Shown here: piece after piece, positions 12,311 to 25,050 of the stretch
Numbering within the stretch: position 1 is the first letter of the stretch
How the letters are laid out: every line of letters begins with the position of its first letter
Assembly: GCF_022201045.2 (NCBI RefSeq)
Contig: NC_068557.1
Span: 10,166,501-10,230,500 of the forward strand
DNA: 64,000 nucleotides
Origin: Citrus sinensis
Lineage: Eukaryota; Streptophyta; Magnoliopsida; Sapindales; Rutaceae
Direction of reading: 5' to 3'
Notes under the pieces: generated by a model
The model's input: the letters and a program-made list of their open reading frames with translations, nothing else
Databases searched by the model: none
Told to the model about the DNA's origin: nothing
Translations under genes and position numbers: made by a program

Positions 12311-13646
12311 TTGTATAAATTGCAGTGAAAAGGACTGTTAGCCCTTAACGTATGTGGTAGGAGGACATAAAACTCTTGTACATCGGGAAATTCTGTTAAT
12401 TACTAGTTTATTTTAATTAAGAAAAGGATAATATTGTATATCTTTAAAAAAAAAAAAAACACTTGCATTTACAAGAAATGACATAGAATTTTCAAAAGGA
12501 AAATGCTATTTTTTCCGGGTCAAACCCCGAGTTAGTTCAAAACGGCGTCGTTTTGGCCTTTGTTTTTTTTTGTCTTTTTGGTTGCATGAAACGTAGTCGT
12601 TTCATCTTGTAAAAAGAAAACAAACTAAACGACGAGGAAGGCAGAGGAACGAAGACGCTGTGCAGAGAAACAGCAACAAAGACGATTTTTCAGCAACGGT
12701 AGTGTTCATATTTGTGCTGCGTTTTGATTTGCACATGGGATTGTGTGTTTTTCGAGATTGATTGAATCGGTAGAGATTATTTTGTGCATTAAATTGAGCA
12801 CTAATAGTTTTTTTTTTTTGGGTTTTTAATTTTGTTGTTGTTGTTGTTGTTGTTGTGAAGAATCTGATGACTTGGAGCCTTGCAGTCTGGTCTTTGTCAT
12901 CAGAGCTCACATAGTTCTTGTCTGTTTGGTGAGTTTAAGAAAAGCAAATTTAGAAGAAAAGCAAATTTATTCTTCAACAAATATGGGTATAATATTGCTC
13001 TTCAAACTAACCACCAAGAGCTGCTTATTTGAACAAAGAAACTTAGGCAAGTCAGCACCTGAAATACCCACTGATTCAAAGTAGTCAATCTTAGGTCTAA
13101 GGCTCTTCTCAGGATCAGCAAGAAGTAAAGTAGGGTTCTTGGAGATTAAAGTAGCAATTTGGGATTTTTCGAACCCACGAGAAGTTAATAATTGAAGGGT
13201 TTCACTGTGTTGTGAACGTTAATCACCTTAGCGACGGAAATAGCTTTTTCTAAAGACAACCCACATGAATTTGTGAGGAAAGAGGAGGGGAAGACGAAAA
13301 CGAAGAGGACAAAACGAATGCGAATTTCTTTGGTGAAACGAAGAGGGGAAGATAAAATCGAAGAACGAAGAGGGGAAAACGTAATCGAAGAACGAAGAGG
13401 GGAAAATGAAGAGGAGAGATTTTGCTAGGGTGAAACGGTCGTTTTACTTTAGTTTTCGGGGTTTGACCCGAGACAAATAGCAGAACTCTTTTTAAAATCA
13501 TTTTCTTAATTAAAATTGCGGCTGCTACTGCTCTAAAAATAACAGGATTTAGGGATTATATCTCTTTTCTAAAATATTAGAGAGTTTTATATCTTTTATC
13601 TAAACCTTGGGGAGCTAACAGTCCTTTTATGTAAATTGTATTGCAA
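12311..13646. mobile_element. Mutator-like (Pack-MULE-like) element with long TIRs
   Basis: The two ends are imperfect inverted copies over roughly 200 bp (about 12,311-12,560 and 13,430-13,646). Matching blocks in the same order include AAAAGGACTGTTAGC (12,329 and 13,615), ATAAAACTCT, TTTTAATTAAGAAAA and CGGGTCAAACCCCGA (12,518 and 13,454). Such long TIRs are characteristic of Mutator-like elements. There is no transposase. The interior instead carries a piece of a host mTERF gene, listed separately, plus a GTT microsatellite at 12,832-12,856. I could not fix a 9-bp TSD by eye, so the exact ends are uncertain by some 10 bp. Confidence 0.65.
12967..13285 (-). pseudogene. mTERF gene fragment captured in the Mutator-like element
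   Basis: On the minus strand, one frame from about 13,285 reads LTNSCGLSLEKAISVAKV, the typical start of a plant mTERF repeat region. Reading then shifts frame near 13,190-13,205. It continues with LLTSRGFEKSQIATLISKN, DPEKSLRPKIDYFESVGISG and ADLPKFLCSNKQLLVVSLK, and ends at a stop at 12967-12969. These match consecutive mTERF motifs of the organellar transcription-termination-factor family. About 105 residues remain, against roughly 380 in an intact protein. Both targeting sequence and C terminus are missing, so this is a gene fragment. It may still be transcribed from the element. Confidence 0.85.
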
Positions 13647-14500
13647 CCGGATATGGAAAGAAGCTGGCCGGCTCTTTGCCGCTCAAGATAACTAGCACAC
13701 AAACTGTTCAACTATTTCAATAATGGTCATTCTTTACAGCATAAATTAGCAAAGAAAAAAATTCCAAACGAATTATAAATCCACACAGCAACAGCAATAT
13801 ACTTATCCAGACAATAATACTGCACCTCCCCAGCAGCATATCCTGAAATTCACATTGTTTCGCAATACCATTGGAGAAGAGTCCCACCTAACCTGGCAAA
13901 AGCCTACTAGCATTTTTACAGCTAACTGGTTTCACTAAACCTAGCACTATCTGGCAAGCTAGAGGTTGACTGGCCACAGCTATAAGTACAACCATATGTA
14001 GCAGAGACAATCCAGTGGCACAAAGTAGTCGTGTATACTGACAATGTTACGACACTAAATTGACAGCAAAATGAGAAAGCAATAAACCAACGTGTGAATC
14101 ATGCACTTTTATGAAACTTAGTAAAATTCAATAAATATGGTGGACATGCAGGCTAAAAATTTTTATAGCAAACTGAAATTTAAAAGTAGCAAAAACATAT
14201 GAACACTATGTATATACATAGCCCCGGCTTCTTTAACACGTCTGTGTTCATTACTGGGTCATTTACTGATTCTGCTTGTAAAACTCTTATTATAGTACTT
14301 ACCTATCACATCCTCATGAAGTCCTTTGATATCAAACATATCCTTGGCTGCATTTTACATATCCTTTACTCCGAAAATCCCATGAGGGCTAAAAAGTGTA
14401 ATATAAACTTTACATGACTGTGACGATGAGTAAATTAGAATTCGTCATCTGAGCTCACTTCTCTTCCATCTACATAGTCCTTGTGTGCCAAAATATAAGG
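13647..14500. other. Intergenic, 3' flank of the At3g27210-like gene
   Basis: No gene recognised. The stretch adjoining 14,500 should be 3' UTR of the minus-strand gene. Confidence 0.35.
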
Positions 14501-17500
14501 TTAACCATTTACAGCTATGGCAGGACTCATCTTCTTCTTCCTGTCAGTAGAATTACGACATGATACAAAGCTTGGAAGGCAACATTGTGCCGATCTCATT
14601 GGCTTGTCCTCCATCATAGAATCTCCATTAGGAGTCCTTTCACTACTACACACAGAGTTAACTCCAGAAACATATGGGGTACCATTTGCTGATGGAAGTA
14701 CATCAAGTATAGTTGTCCTAATTTCTGTCTTCCCATTGGCCATGTTTTGGCTACCTTGGGTGTTTTGTTCATCAACATGTTGGTCTTCTGAACCTTCTTT
14801 AGAAATTTGCCGGAACAGTTCAGCTAGTTTCGGTTTCTTTCCTGTTGGGGATGGTTCAGAAATGGAACCGGGAGTTTTGTCCGGAAGAGAAGTGCTGTTG
14901 ACTTGAGGAGCCCCTGCAAAGTTGTGATGGACTGGAGTATTGCCACGAGATGGGGTAAAATCTGCATAAATAGTCAAAATAATGAGAAAAGGAAAAAGGA
15001 ATATCAACACTTCAAAATGAATAATAGATGCTCAGCATTAAGTTTCTTCAACACAGCAAAGTTACTACTGTAAAAAGACTCTAATTATCAGAAGACAGGA
15101 ACACTGGCTTCTTCAGTTTATTCAGTCCATTATTCTGACTTCTGAAAATGAAATGGCGGGCTATGAGCGTACATATTTTCACAGAATAACTCTAGAAAGG
15201 GGAAAAAAAGAAAAAAAGAAAAAATGAAAACGGAAACTAAAGTAAGCTTACAAGACAAAACAGCTCAGACATTCTTACCTCCATTGACACTGTAAAAATC
15301 ATCTTCGCAGTCAGAATCTAGCCATGGTTGAGAATCGAAAAAGGTTTCCTCTTTACTACCTGCATAGAAATCAACATGTGTTTCAAATTTAAGCAAAAAA
15401 AAGGGCTACCACAGACAGGAAGAAAAGAGCTGAGTCAATAAATTAATTGTAAATTGTATTTGATAGGAATGGCTCTAGACATACATTAGTACATTCGCAA
15501 AACAAAATACAGCTATTAGATTTATCAAGAAGATTTTTCTCTCAGATTCTTTATTCATTTCTCATGCATTGTATCAAAATTCTGGTCAACATAAACTACT
15601 CCTAAAACCCAGAAGCAACCAACCTTGTCATCCAATAGGGTCCTAGGTAGAAAGAGTTAAGTGTCAATCGGAAAACAGTTTATAAGTAGCCAGTTTGAGA
15701 ATCAGCAAAGCCATAACAATTTTAGATTGCAATATCTTAGTCCTCATTATGCTCAGATTGAAGTGAACGGACTCACTAATTGGTCAATCTCCATATGTAT
15801 CCTAGATTCAATCTTTTTTTTTTTTTAATTTTTGATAACCCAAACTCCTGCGCGGTCAGTAGGGTGCCCCAACCCCATGACTCATGAGACAAGAAAGGGT
15901 GGAATTTTAAGCTCACCGAAAGGATCAGATCTGAGACCTCAATGCAACCAAGCACCAGATCCCAAGCCCTCAACCAACTGGGCTGTAATAAGATTCAATT
16001 TTGGTGGGGCTATTCCAAAGAATCATCCAAGGAGTTTTAGAGACCCCAATATAACTAGTATCTTCATCTATCTTAGGTGTTTCTGTCAAGGTCCGAAATC
16101 CTCCACAAGTTCTCACGAAAATCTATCATCTCATTTAGCTGTCACATTCAATACCCCACAGTGTGGTCCATCCATCTCTCCGCCTTCCTCAAGGATAATA
16201 ACTATCACCTCCAACATGATTTATTATCACCAATGGAACAATAACTAAGGCCCCAACCCGGGGAGCGGGGGGGGTGTGGTTGGGAGTATTGCCAAAGGCT
16301 AAGGCAACACTCACAACACTGCTATCCACATTAAATGCAGGGAGAAGCCAGAAGATAAGCTACAGCATGTTACACATCAAAGTTCTACAGGCACAGGGCA
16401 CCTGGATTTGAATAATTTAGAAACTGCCATGTAAGAAAAAGCTTCCTATCAGCTCTGCTGAGTGCTCACTCCTTGTATCATCCGTCCAAATAGCGAAAAT
16501 CAACAAGTACATTCTAAAATCTGTCTTTTATCTCCACTACATTTAGTATGGCTTCCTGATAACTGTCAAAAGGCTATCATCTAGCTATGATCACAACAAG
16601 AGTTTATATGAACATTGTCTAAACCTTCCATGAAGTTATCGTGAACGAGTAAAACCTTTTCTGCTCTCAAAAGCCTGGAATAATAGTCCTTAGCCGAAAA
16701 GCAGAACTACCTTAAATAGAGTTCTTTATGCTATTAGCAATCCAAAAATAAAATACAATTACAGAAAGGGACATTTGATTATATATTCAAGTATGCTATT
16801 AAGCAAATAATAATAACCCTTCAATCTCAAATATAAGCTACCTGATCAGCAGGCACAACAACCTGTCATCAATTCTTTCCTCAAGAAGTGATTAAAAAAA
16901 AAGGACAGGGCACCCAATGTCAACTGACAAAACCAAATCATACTCTATTGGCAAAAGTAAAATACCCAAAGAAAACTAAAGCAACAAAATGATGAAACGA
17001 CCAACACAGGGGACAAAAAGATGATTACATAATTAAGCTCAAATAGAAAGCCATGTTGTACGTAGTCAGTGATACTCACTATACTAGTGGAGGATGTACA
17101 AGATCATTTAGTTCATAACAACTTTTATGGATGAAAAGTAACTAATAATTTTAAGAGCAAGAAGAGGAAAAAGAAAAGATTATATAAACAAAAGTAATTA
17201 AGATAACCAAAAAAAAAAATGACAGGTAAACAAAAACAACACACAAATAAAAAAAAGTAATAATAATAAATTAAAACTCCATCAATCACTACAATACAAC
17301 AAAAAGATAAACAAAACAAAACCACCGAAAGGGCATAATTATTTCATATGCACATCAGTGCCATGCAAATAAAAAAATTTTCAAAAAATTATTTGAAAAA
17401 AACCATAACAACAATAATTGACATCATCATATTCATATATTTTTCTTTTAAAACCGAAAAATAAATTAAAATAAAGAGATTAATCAGTTGCTATCTACCA

Positions 17501-17839
17501 CACTCATCGATTGACATAAGATAAAAACTTCCACAACCCAGTTCAGATCATCATCAAAACATCACCAAACAAACATTAAAAACAAAAACAAGATGATCAT
17601 TTGATTGCTTTGACTCCCAATCAATATAACAAAAGAGAAAAGAGAAAAAAAACAAGAGATTGAAACTTTGAAAGAATACCAAGGCCTCTAAACGCGTTGA
17701 CTGTCGCCGCTTGTTTCACGGGGGAAGGTGGAATCGCAAGCTTCTCACTATTGGACCCAAATGGTGATGATAAGTCCATTTTCATGGCAGCGGCTGAGTC
17801 TGCTGTTCTCTTGTGTGCTGATGATACGCACGAACCCAT
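14501..17839 (-). CDS. Uncharacterised At3g27210-family protein, N-terminally acylated
   Basis: Three exons: 17839-17680, 15359-15279 and 14961-14501. Junctions are GT-AG and complete codons GGT and GAT, yielding 233 residues. It matches the plant family typified by 'uncharacterized protein At3g27210'. The N terminus MGSC is a classic N-myristoylation plus palmitoylation signal, so plasma-membrane attachment is likely. Next come a phosphosite-like Ser/Pro stretch (IPPSPVKQ near 37), the conserved core KEETFFDSQPWLDSDCEDDF (exon 2), GDFTPSRGNTPVHH (start of exon 3), a KKPKLAELFR helix, and a basic C terminus with two Cys residues (AQCCLPSFVSC). Most of the protein looks disordered. The function of the family is unknown. 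Intron 1 is 2.3 kb and contains a SINE. Confidence 0.9.
15804..15999 (-). mobile_element. SINE in intron 1 of the At3g27210-like gene
   Basis: A TSD, AGATTCAAT, lies at 15804-15812 and 15991-15999. Between them the minus strand starts with a tRNA-like head (A box in AGCCCAGTTGGTTGAGGGC, B-box-like GGTCTCAGATCTGATCC). It then has a unique body of about 110 bp and ends in TTATCAAAAATT followed by an A run, seen as T at 15814-15826. The structure is that of a full-length plant SINE of about 178 bp. It is in the same orientation as the host gene, within the intron and away from splice sites. Confidence 0.8.
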
Positions 17840-17940
17840 GTCTCTAAATTCTCTTTATTTAAATTGACAAAAGGTATAATAAAACTAAGAAGCCAGCGAC
17901 GCTCTTAGCATCAGAAAATCTTCTTCTGTAGAGACACCAG

Positions 17941-17960
17941 AAGAGAGAGAGAGAGAGAGC
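17941..17960. repeat. GA microsatellite in the 5' leader region
   Basis: A run of AG dinucleotides about 100 bases upstream of the At3g27210-like ATG. CT/GA repeats are common in plant 5' leaders. Confidence 0.7.
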
Positions 17961-18720
17961 GAAAGTGAATTATACAAAACAAGACCCAGTATCAGTATGG
18001 AGTCGTTTTTGGCGTTGTGTTAAAGGAGAGTGCAAATTAAAAAAATATGGGGAGACAAAAAAAAAAAAAAAAAATGGAACACAGAGTGAGGGCCTTGAAA
18101 GCGAAGTTGATGGCTTTTAAAAGTACTGCAATTGTATAAAATTTCTTTTTATCTAAAAAAATATTGTAACTTCACTGTTTCTTTATTTATGTTCTCTGAA
18201 GATAATTATGATAAGTTTAAATTGATTTTTAAGACTTAAATGGCAAGCAAAAAGCTTTAAAAGCAGTTTGAGACCGAAGAAACTCTAAAGTATATCAAAA
18301 GTATTATATTTAATTAATACATATACGATATATAGAGTTTAATTAAATATAATTATTAATTAAATAGTAATTTTTTTTTTAAACAAATACACACACATAT
18401 ACATATATTAATTGGATGGAATATTTTTAATGTACTCTAAAATATTTCTGATTTAGCGGAATGGGTATATCCCTCTAATATTGATAAAATTAAATATAAT
18501 AAACTCTAATTATAATATATCAGTAATAAAAAAATAAATAAATAAAACACATAATTAATTCCCAAAAGTAATTATAATATTCTATTATTATAATCGCCAA
18601 AACAATGAATCTTGCTAGGCAAAATATTAGGCCAATAAATTATTTTTTTTATAGTTAATTCGGGAAACGAATTTTGTCTACATAATTAGGTAATTAGCTT
18701 CTAATTTTACTTATATATGG

Positions 18721-19444
18721 GAGGGGTGGCAAAACGAATAAACGAATAATAAATGAATCGAATTCATATCGAATCGTAAATGAATTAGGTCAAAATTCTA
18801 CTGATTCGGATTCGATTCATTTATAAAACGAATTAAAATCTCAAGATTCAGATTCGATTCGTTTACTAAATGAATATTTGGTTCGATTCGTTTAATTCGT
18901 TTAGTAGAATTAATAAACAAATCAAATCGAATTCGGATTCGTTTATTATTCGTTTATCTTATTACGAATTCAGAACGAATCGAATCAAATCATGATTTAT
19001 TTACAATTCGTTTAAAAAATTATAATTAATAAACAAAATTATGCAAAATAAAATATAAAAAAGCCACAAATTTAATATCTTACAACAAAATACAACCAAA
19101 CCATATTTTAGCATTAAATATACAGTCATTCAAATTACAATATTAACCTTCAAATTTAAAAAAAATTCAAATAAATTTAAGGACAAAAAGTAATTTAATT
19201 AAATGAATAATAGATTAATTTTAAACGAATCGACTTGTATTCGATTCGTTTATGACCCGTTTATTAAACGAATCATAAATGAATAAATGAATCAATATCT
19301 TTAAACCCAGATTCGATTCGTTTAATTAACGAATCGAATAGAATTCACCCATTTAGTAAACGAATCAATTTTTTTAAACCCAAACTTATTTAATTTGTAT
19401 CGAATCAAATTAAATAAATGAATCTTGACCCATATCGCCACCTA
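18721..19444. mobile_element. hAT-like MITE, copy 1
   Basis: A 724-bp non-coding element. It opens GAGGGGTGGCAAAACG and closes TATCGCCACCTA, an imperfect inverted pair of the GGTGGC type seen at hAT element ends. The interior is dense in CGAATCGAATTCG-type subterminal repeats in both orientations. I could not identify a TSD, so the left boundary is approximate. A related, shortened copy lies at about 22,135-22,529. Confidence 0.6.
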
Positions 19445-22081
19445 TAAATTAAGGCATGATTAGATAGCGAGGGTTAGGGATCACATGGGTTGTTGTGACG
19501 GACACATTTGATTAGATAGTCAATAGTTAATACCCCCACAATGATATTTTTGTTTGCAAAGTACAAAAGTTTGATCAACTGTTGGATTAGATTCAACCAC
19601 ATAATTTAGTTTTTTACAACATATTTCAGGAAAATAAGTCAAATATTTAAGTCAGAAGGTTTAAACTTTAAAGTCTCCGAGTTAATCAATAATCTGATGA
19701 TCACCTCGCTAATCATGCTTTTAGTTTAGGCAATGATGCAAGATTCTTCTTCAAAATCTTTAATCTTCCTCGCTTCATTTGCCCCAAAAAGATCAAAGTG
19801 ATGAATTTAATTTTACAATTTTATGGGAATTCCCAATTTTTTAGATTTTATAGCTCACGAACGGCCTTTGGAGTTTTGGGAACGGCGTGGATCATCATGT
19901 AGTTACCTCTTTGTATGAAGCTAATTAAATATGTTTATATATATATATATATTATTTCTTAGAAATAATAAATACAAACAAATCGGTCGCATCAATGCCC
20001 ATTTATTGTATTTAAATAAAGGGCTTATCGTAGCATGATCAAAATTAATCAATGGAGAATCAATTTCACCAAGTATTATTCTAGCCACACAAGCTTGACC
20101 CAATCTTATTCAAAGCACGAGGTATTGAAATTACCCATGTGTAAATAACGTGGCGTTCTGTTTTTCTCTTGATTTGAAGCTGCGTGGAGGTTTGAGAATT
20201 GAAACATAATAAATGGATATTCCCATTAAATTTTTCGGAGACAAGACCAAATATTACTTTGAACTCATCCTTTCACTTTGAATCTCATTCCTCATCAACT
20301 TTCAAATTGGGTGGATAATTCTCAGTGTTGTGGTTTGAAAATTGACATAACACCAAAAAAAAAAAAAAAATGAAGCAAAAGAAACATAAAGTGAGGGCCT
20401 TAAATTTTGCATATGGTGACTTTTGCCAACTAGCAAGAATATAATTCTCATAGATGTTAATTTTTTTTTATGGCCACTTAAGCTTGAGTTTGCCTGATGA
20501 CTTTAAACAAGAATATATGTGATATCCCAAAAAAAAAAAGTAATAATAAAGAATAAAGAATCATGCATTTAATTTTATAAATGGTGAAAACTAGAGTCAA
20601 TTGAATGGTAGCTAAGGTTTTACATAAACATTGTAATAATCCTTAATAGAACAATTCAATTTGTTAGACGTCTCAATGAAGAAATTAAAAATAGGTCTAG
20701 GAATTAATTCTTGATAGTGTCATTCAAATATTTTTTTTTCCCTCTGTTTTAAGTTTCAAGATATGACAAAAAGATATTAAAAAAAAGAAAAAAGAAAAAC
20801 AAGACAAGGCAAGCTTTAGGACTCATCGGATAGGTGAAATTAACAAAGACATTAAAAGTCACACTCACTCTTCAATTTATGGCCTACGAATCTCGTTAAA
20901 GACAAAACTCTAAATGTGGTCGATAATTTTAGTTAAGAGTAAGCTTGAAAATGATGGCAATTACCGACATCTAAACGAACATAATTTGTGTCGTTATTAA
21001 ATAAAATAGTGTAAGCTTTAACATTTACCACCAAAGTAGTCATACAATTTATGCCATGCAATAAATAACCTTAAGCATAAGTTTTGAATGTCACAATGAA
21101 AATGACATCGGTAACTTGAAGTGATCTTATTGTTTGTTGATTAACTAAATTATTCTATTTAATGGGAACTTCGTTTAGTGTAAAGTCGGGAGAGGAGCTT
21201 TCAGTTTCTCTATTCAAGGGTTTGGTATATATCTTTTTGGCAATTTCTTTTTCTATTCGCATATTTGTTTTGCTTTTTTTGGGATTCTTGTCCTTTAAGA
21301 GTCGTTTGGTGATCGTTTCCTTTAGTCGAAAGCGTAAAAATAATGAAATTGCGACGACAAGAAATCATCAAAAAGAAAATGGGACTTTATTTATGGAAAT
21401 TTTATCTTATCCGTGTGAATAATGAAAATTGTAAGAAGATAGAGAAATGAATTTATATAGTGTTCAAGAAAAAGTACTTGATATTTTTATCAGTCTATTC
21501 TATCAGATTTTCATATTTCTTAAAACGTTGTCCTTCACAAAACCATTACCACCACGAAAAACTTAATCACAAATGTAATCATGATTCATTTCATGGTCCT
21601 TTCCAGAAACCATGGCTTTCCGATTTTGAAAAATTGACCATTTGTTGTCATTACTTGGATCGTGAAAGTGTGTTTATAATTTATTTTTTTTTTCTTGAAA
21701 ATTATTTCGGACAGAATTTCGTGCATAGAATAGAACCCGACCAAAAGTAGTGGAATCTCTTAGCAGTTCAGTTACAGTAAGAAAGAGTGAGTTTAAAGTT
21801 TAACACGTACACATACGTATCGAGGGTTGAATTAGTTTGCGAAGTCCGGTAATGTAAGGTGTGCGAACCCCGCACAGTTGATCGATATATATATATATAA
21901 AGATGATTTAATCATATTCTGATTAAATAATTTAAATATTGATTGATAATTAATAAAAAAAATTAAATTTTACCCATACACTACTACTAAAAGACATACG
22001 ATAGAAGATCTTTAAAAACTCAATAGAGCTTAGATCATGAGATGATCATATTCCATATATAATCTGTGTGTGACTGTGTGC

Positions 22082-22112
<31 letters not shown>

Positions 22113-22134
22113 GGAAGGAACTAGAACATAAGAA
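19445..22134. other. Gene-poor AT-rich stretch
   Basis: No convincing gene. It contains AT dinucleotide runs (about 19,937-19,952 and 21,884-21,898) and several A or T homopolymers. Reading frames of 60-96 codons here show no family resemblance. Confidence 0.4.
22085..22113. repeat. AT microsatellite
   Basis: About 14 AT units in a row, uninterrupted. Confidence 0.9.
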
Positions 22135-22529
22135 AACAAAAATTAATATAATTAGTAAACAAAAATTAATATAAAATAAAAATTAGTAAACAAAAATTAA
22201 GTAAAATAAAATATAAAAAAATCACAAATTTAACATCCTATAGAATACAAACTTATTATCATTTGTGATTACTATATTAACCTTCAAAGTTTAAAATTTT
22301 TTCATACATATTTATGGATAAATAAGTAATTTAATTAAACAAAATTTAAACGAATGGATTGTATTCGATTCGTTTATGACACATTTATTAAATAAATTCT
22401 AAATGAATCAATGTCCTGAAACTCATATTCGATTAGTTTAATTACTGAATCGAATTGAATTCACCTATCTAAATCCATTTAATTCGCATCGAATCGAATA
22501 AACAAATACGACTTAGATTTCCACCACTA
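22135..22529. mobile_element. hAT-like MITE, copy 2 (5'-shortened)
   Basis: This stretch parallels 19,020-19,444 block by block: ACAAATTTAA, ATATTAACCTTCAAA, TATTCGATTCGTTTATGAC and GAATTCACC, ending in TCCACCACTA. The CGAATCG-rich left half of copy 1 is missing. A short tandem of AGTAAACAAAAATTAA marks the degraded left edge. Confidence 0.55.
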
Positions 22530-22535
22530 ATTGCA

Positions 22536-24130
22536 AATTACTAATTTTAATTTCAAGAATTACAATGCAGCTTAGATGTTAATATTTATGTGTAGTGAAG
22601 TTCGCATCTAAGTTTGGATAAAATATACTCTTATGCGAAAGGGAAACGTTATTGAGACTCGATCTCAAAACTTTACTACACTAAATTATAGGTCCAATTA
22701 TTCGATTACTTTCACGTTAGCGAATTGAGATAAATTATATGTTAAAATACTATTTATATATTCAATTAAGATAAAGTTGGAAAGCTAGCAATGATGCGAG
22801 AGAAGAATTTCATGGTGAGTGAATATAGCACGTTTGTTGGGGTGGGCCAAATTTTCCATGAAAATCCAAAGAAAGATGTGGAAGATTTTTGTGAACCGAC
22901 CGACCCCTACTTTTTCTTAATGCCAATTTGCCAAGGAAACAAAAAGTTAATTCAATAAATGGCATCATCAGCAATTCTCATTAATCAAAGAACAAAAACA
23001 ATTTGTCGTAGCTTGACGTTTCACACTTTCACGCACCTACCGCTTGCAATTAATTATACGTCGTTTTCTCGAATATTTATCAATATCTTATATTGTACGC
23101 ATTTGGATATTTGGCATTGCGTGCGACATGATTAATTAATTAATTCAAATCAATCAATCAAGTTTCTGAATAGAGAGAGAATTAATTTCCTTTTCCTTTT
23201 TTTTTTAAATTTTTCATGCAAGATGCGCCACCCAGGTGGCCTCACTTTCTCTCATATGCTCTACCAAAATTTTCGAGATGAGATAATGTTTCAACTGTTT
23301 CGTTATTATTATTTTTTTTTGGTTTGAGTAAAATTGTGCTTAAAATATTAGTTGTTTAACGAAATAATGCAACTGCCAAATCAGCATTTTGGCTAGTGCG
23401 GATCTCTGCCTCCATGATCCATGGCCCATGTACCATCAATCTGCCGTTGACAAATGCCATCACAGCCCATCACGATGGCCCATGATTATCTGTCTCGTGA
23501 CTCATTACAAATTCAATCGACAAACGGTCAAAGATCCCGAGCCTCCATCTAAAAGTCCAAGTCCAACAGCCACCTTAGACAGTTGGCCAAGTGGCAAATT
23601 TAAGGTAAATTTTAAGCGTAGGTTTTTTTTTTTTTTGTTTGGAGGGGAAATTTGAAGCGTGGTTAGAATTATAATATTCCACATACAAGCTATGCAAAGC
23701 ACAAACACAATATCTCAGTCATTTTCACTATTGGAGATTTAGAATAGATGATTTGCGTGAACTCATTAGGTCTTTATTATTAGCAAGGACTAAGGAGGCA
23801 TTTTCCTTAAACATCACCCATAGTAAAATAATAAGAAAATAACCTAAAATTTTGGAATTAGCAACACGAGAGTGTGACTTTTTTGAAAAATAACTCATCG
23901 TAATTCGTACAACAAATTTAAAAAATAAGAGAATGGATAGTTTTAAAAATTTATCGAAATGGTGCGACTATTTGAACCTACCAATTTACTCTCTATACAT
24001 TCTTTTTAATAAAGAAATCTTATTATATAATAATTTTTTAAAAATAACTTAATTAGTCCTATATTCTATTTCTCTTACCAATTTCACAACTCATTCAGAT
24101 ATATGTTTTTTTATCTACAAATTATTGATA
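22536..24130. other. Intergenic, no gene recognised
   Basis: AT-rich DNA with a slightly less AT-rich patch at 23,385-23,600 that shows no protein family resemblance in any frame. Confidence 0.35.
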
Positions 24131-25050
24131 TCGCTAAATAGGGATGGCAATTGTACCCGCAAACCCGCCCAAACCCACCCGCCAAAATCCGCCCGTTGCG
24201 GGTAATTTTATCCGTTGCGGGCGGATTTAGTATTATAAATTAAAACCCGCATATGGATGCGGGTGAGTTTGGTATTAACCTTATACCCGGTGGATACCCG
24301 CATGGATATCCACCAAACCCGCAATAATTTTTTCAAATATTTTTAATTTAATTTAAATATAAAAATATATAAAGAAAATAATGTAATTAATCAAATTACC
24401 AAATAGCAAAAGGCTCAAAGTTGTGTATGTGTGTATATGGCTCATCTCTTATTCTAAAGTCATAACCTAAAGAAAACTAAAGGCATTTCCCTTTGAATTA
24501 GTATTTGAAAATATTAATCTTAATTATTATTTTAGGCATTGTGTTAGATGGGTGCTTATGGTGGTGAATAAAATAAATATATTCTCTTTGATCTTGTTTT
24601 AAATGATAATATGAAATGTAATTATTATTTTTAGATATTAGTTTGTGTTTTTTAAATAGATTTGTATAATTTATACTTAAATTTGAGAATTTGTGTTGAA
24701 TTGATGTGGAAATTTTAATTTTTCATTTACACTGTTTAAATATAAAATTGAATATGTTATATGGAACTTGAGGTTATTATTATAAATTTATATATTAAAT
24801 ATTTGTGATTTTAAATACGGAAACCCGCAAAAAATCCGCCGGATACCATTGCGGGTTTGGTAATTGTTAAAACCCACTGCGGGTGGGTTTTTTAAAAAAA
24901 ATTAAAACCCGCTGCGGGTGGGTTTTTTAAAAAAAATTAAAACCCGCTGCGGGTTGTGGGTGGGTTTGGTAATTTAAATTTTGTGCGGGTTTGGGTTTAG
25001 TAATGGCAAACCCGCTGCGGGCGGTGCCCATTGCCATCCCTATCGCTAAA
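24131..25050. mobile_element. Non-autonomous hAT element with perfect 8-bp TSD
   Basis: The element runs 24139-25042 (904 bp). It starts TAGGGATGGCAA and ends with the exact reverse complement TTGCCATCCCTA. The 8-bp direct repeat TCGCTAAA flanks both ends (24131-24138 and 25043-25050). An 8-bp TSD with short TIRs is diagnostic of the hAT superfamily. The subterminal regions carry many copies of CCCGC and GCGGGT motifs, which hAT transposases typically bind. The middle is AT-rich and noncoding. Confidence 0.92.

Noticed and set aside
21162-21750. Two consecutive open frames of 86 and 96 codons on the plus strand
   Set aside because: Composition is low in complexity, there is no family resemblance, and no splice signals link them to a larger gene.
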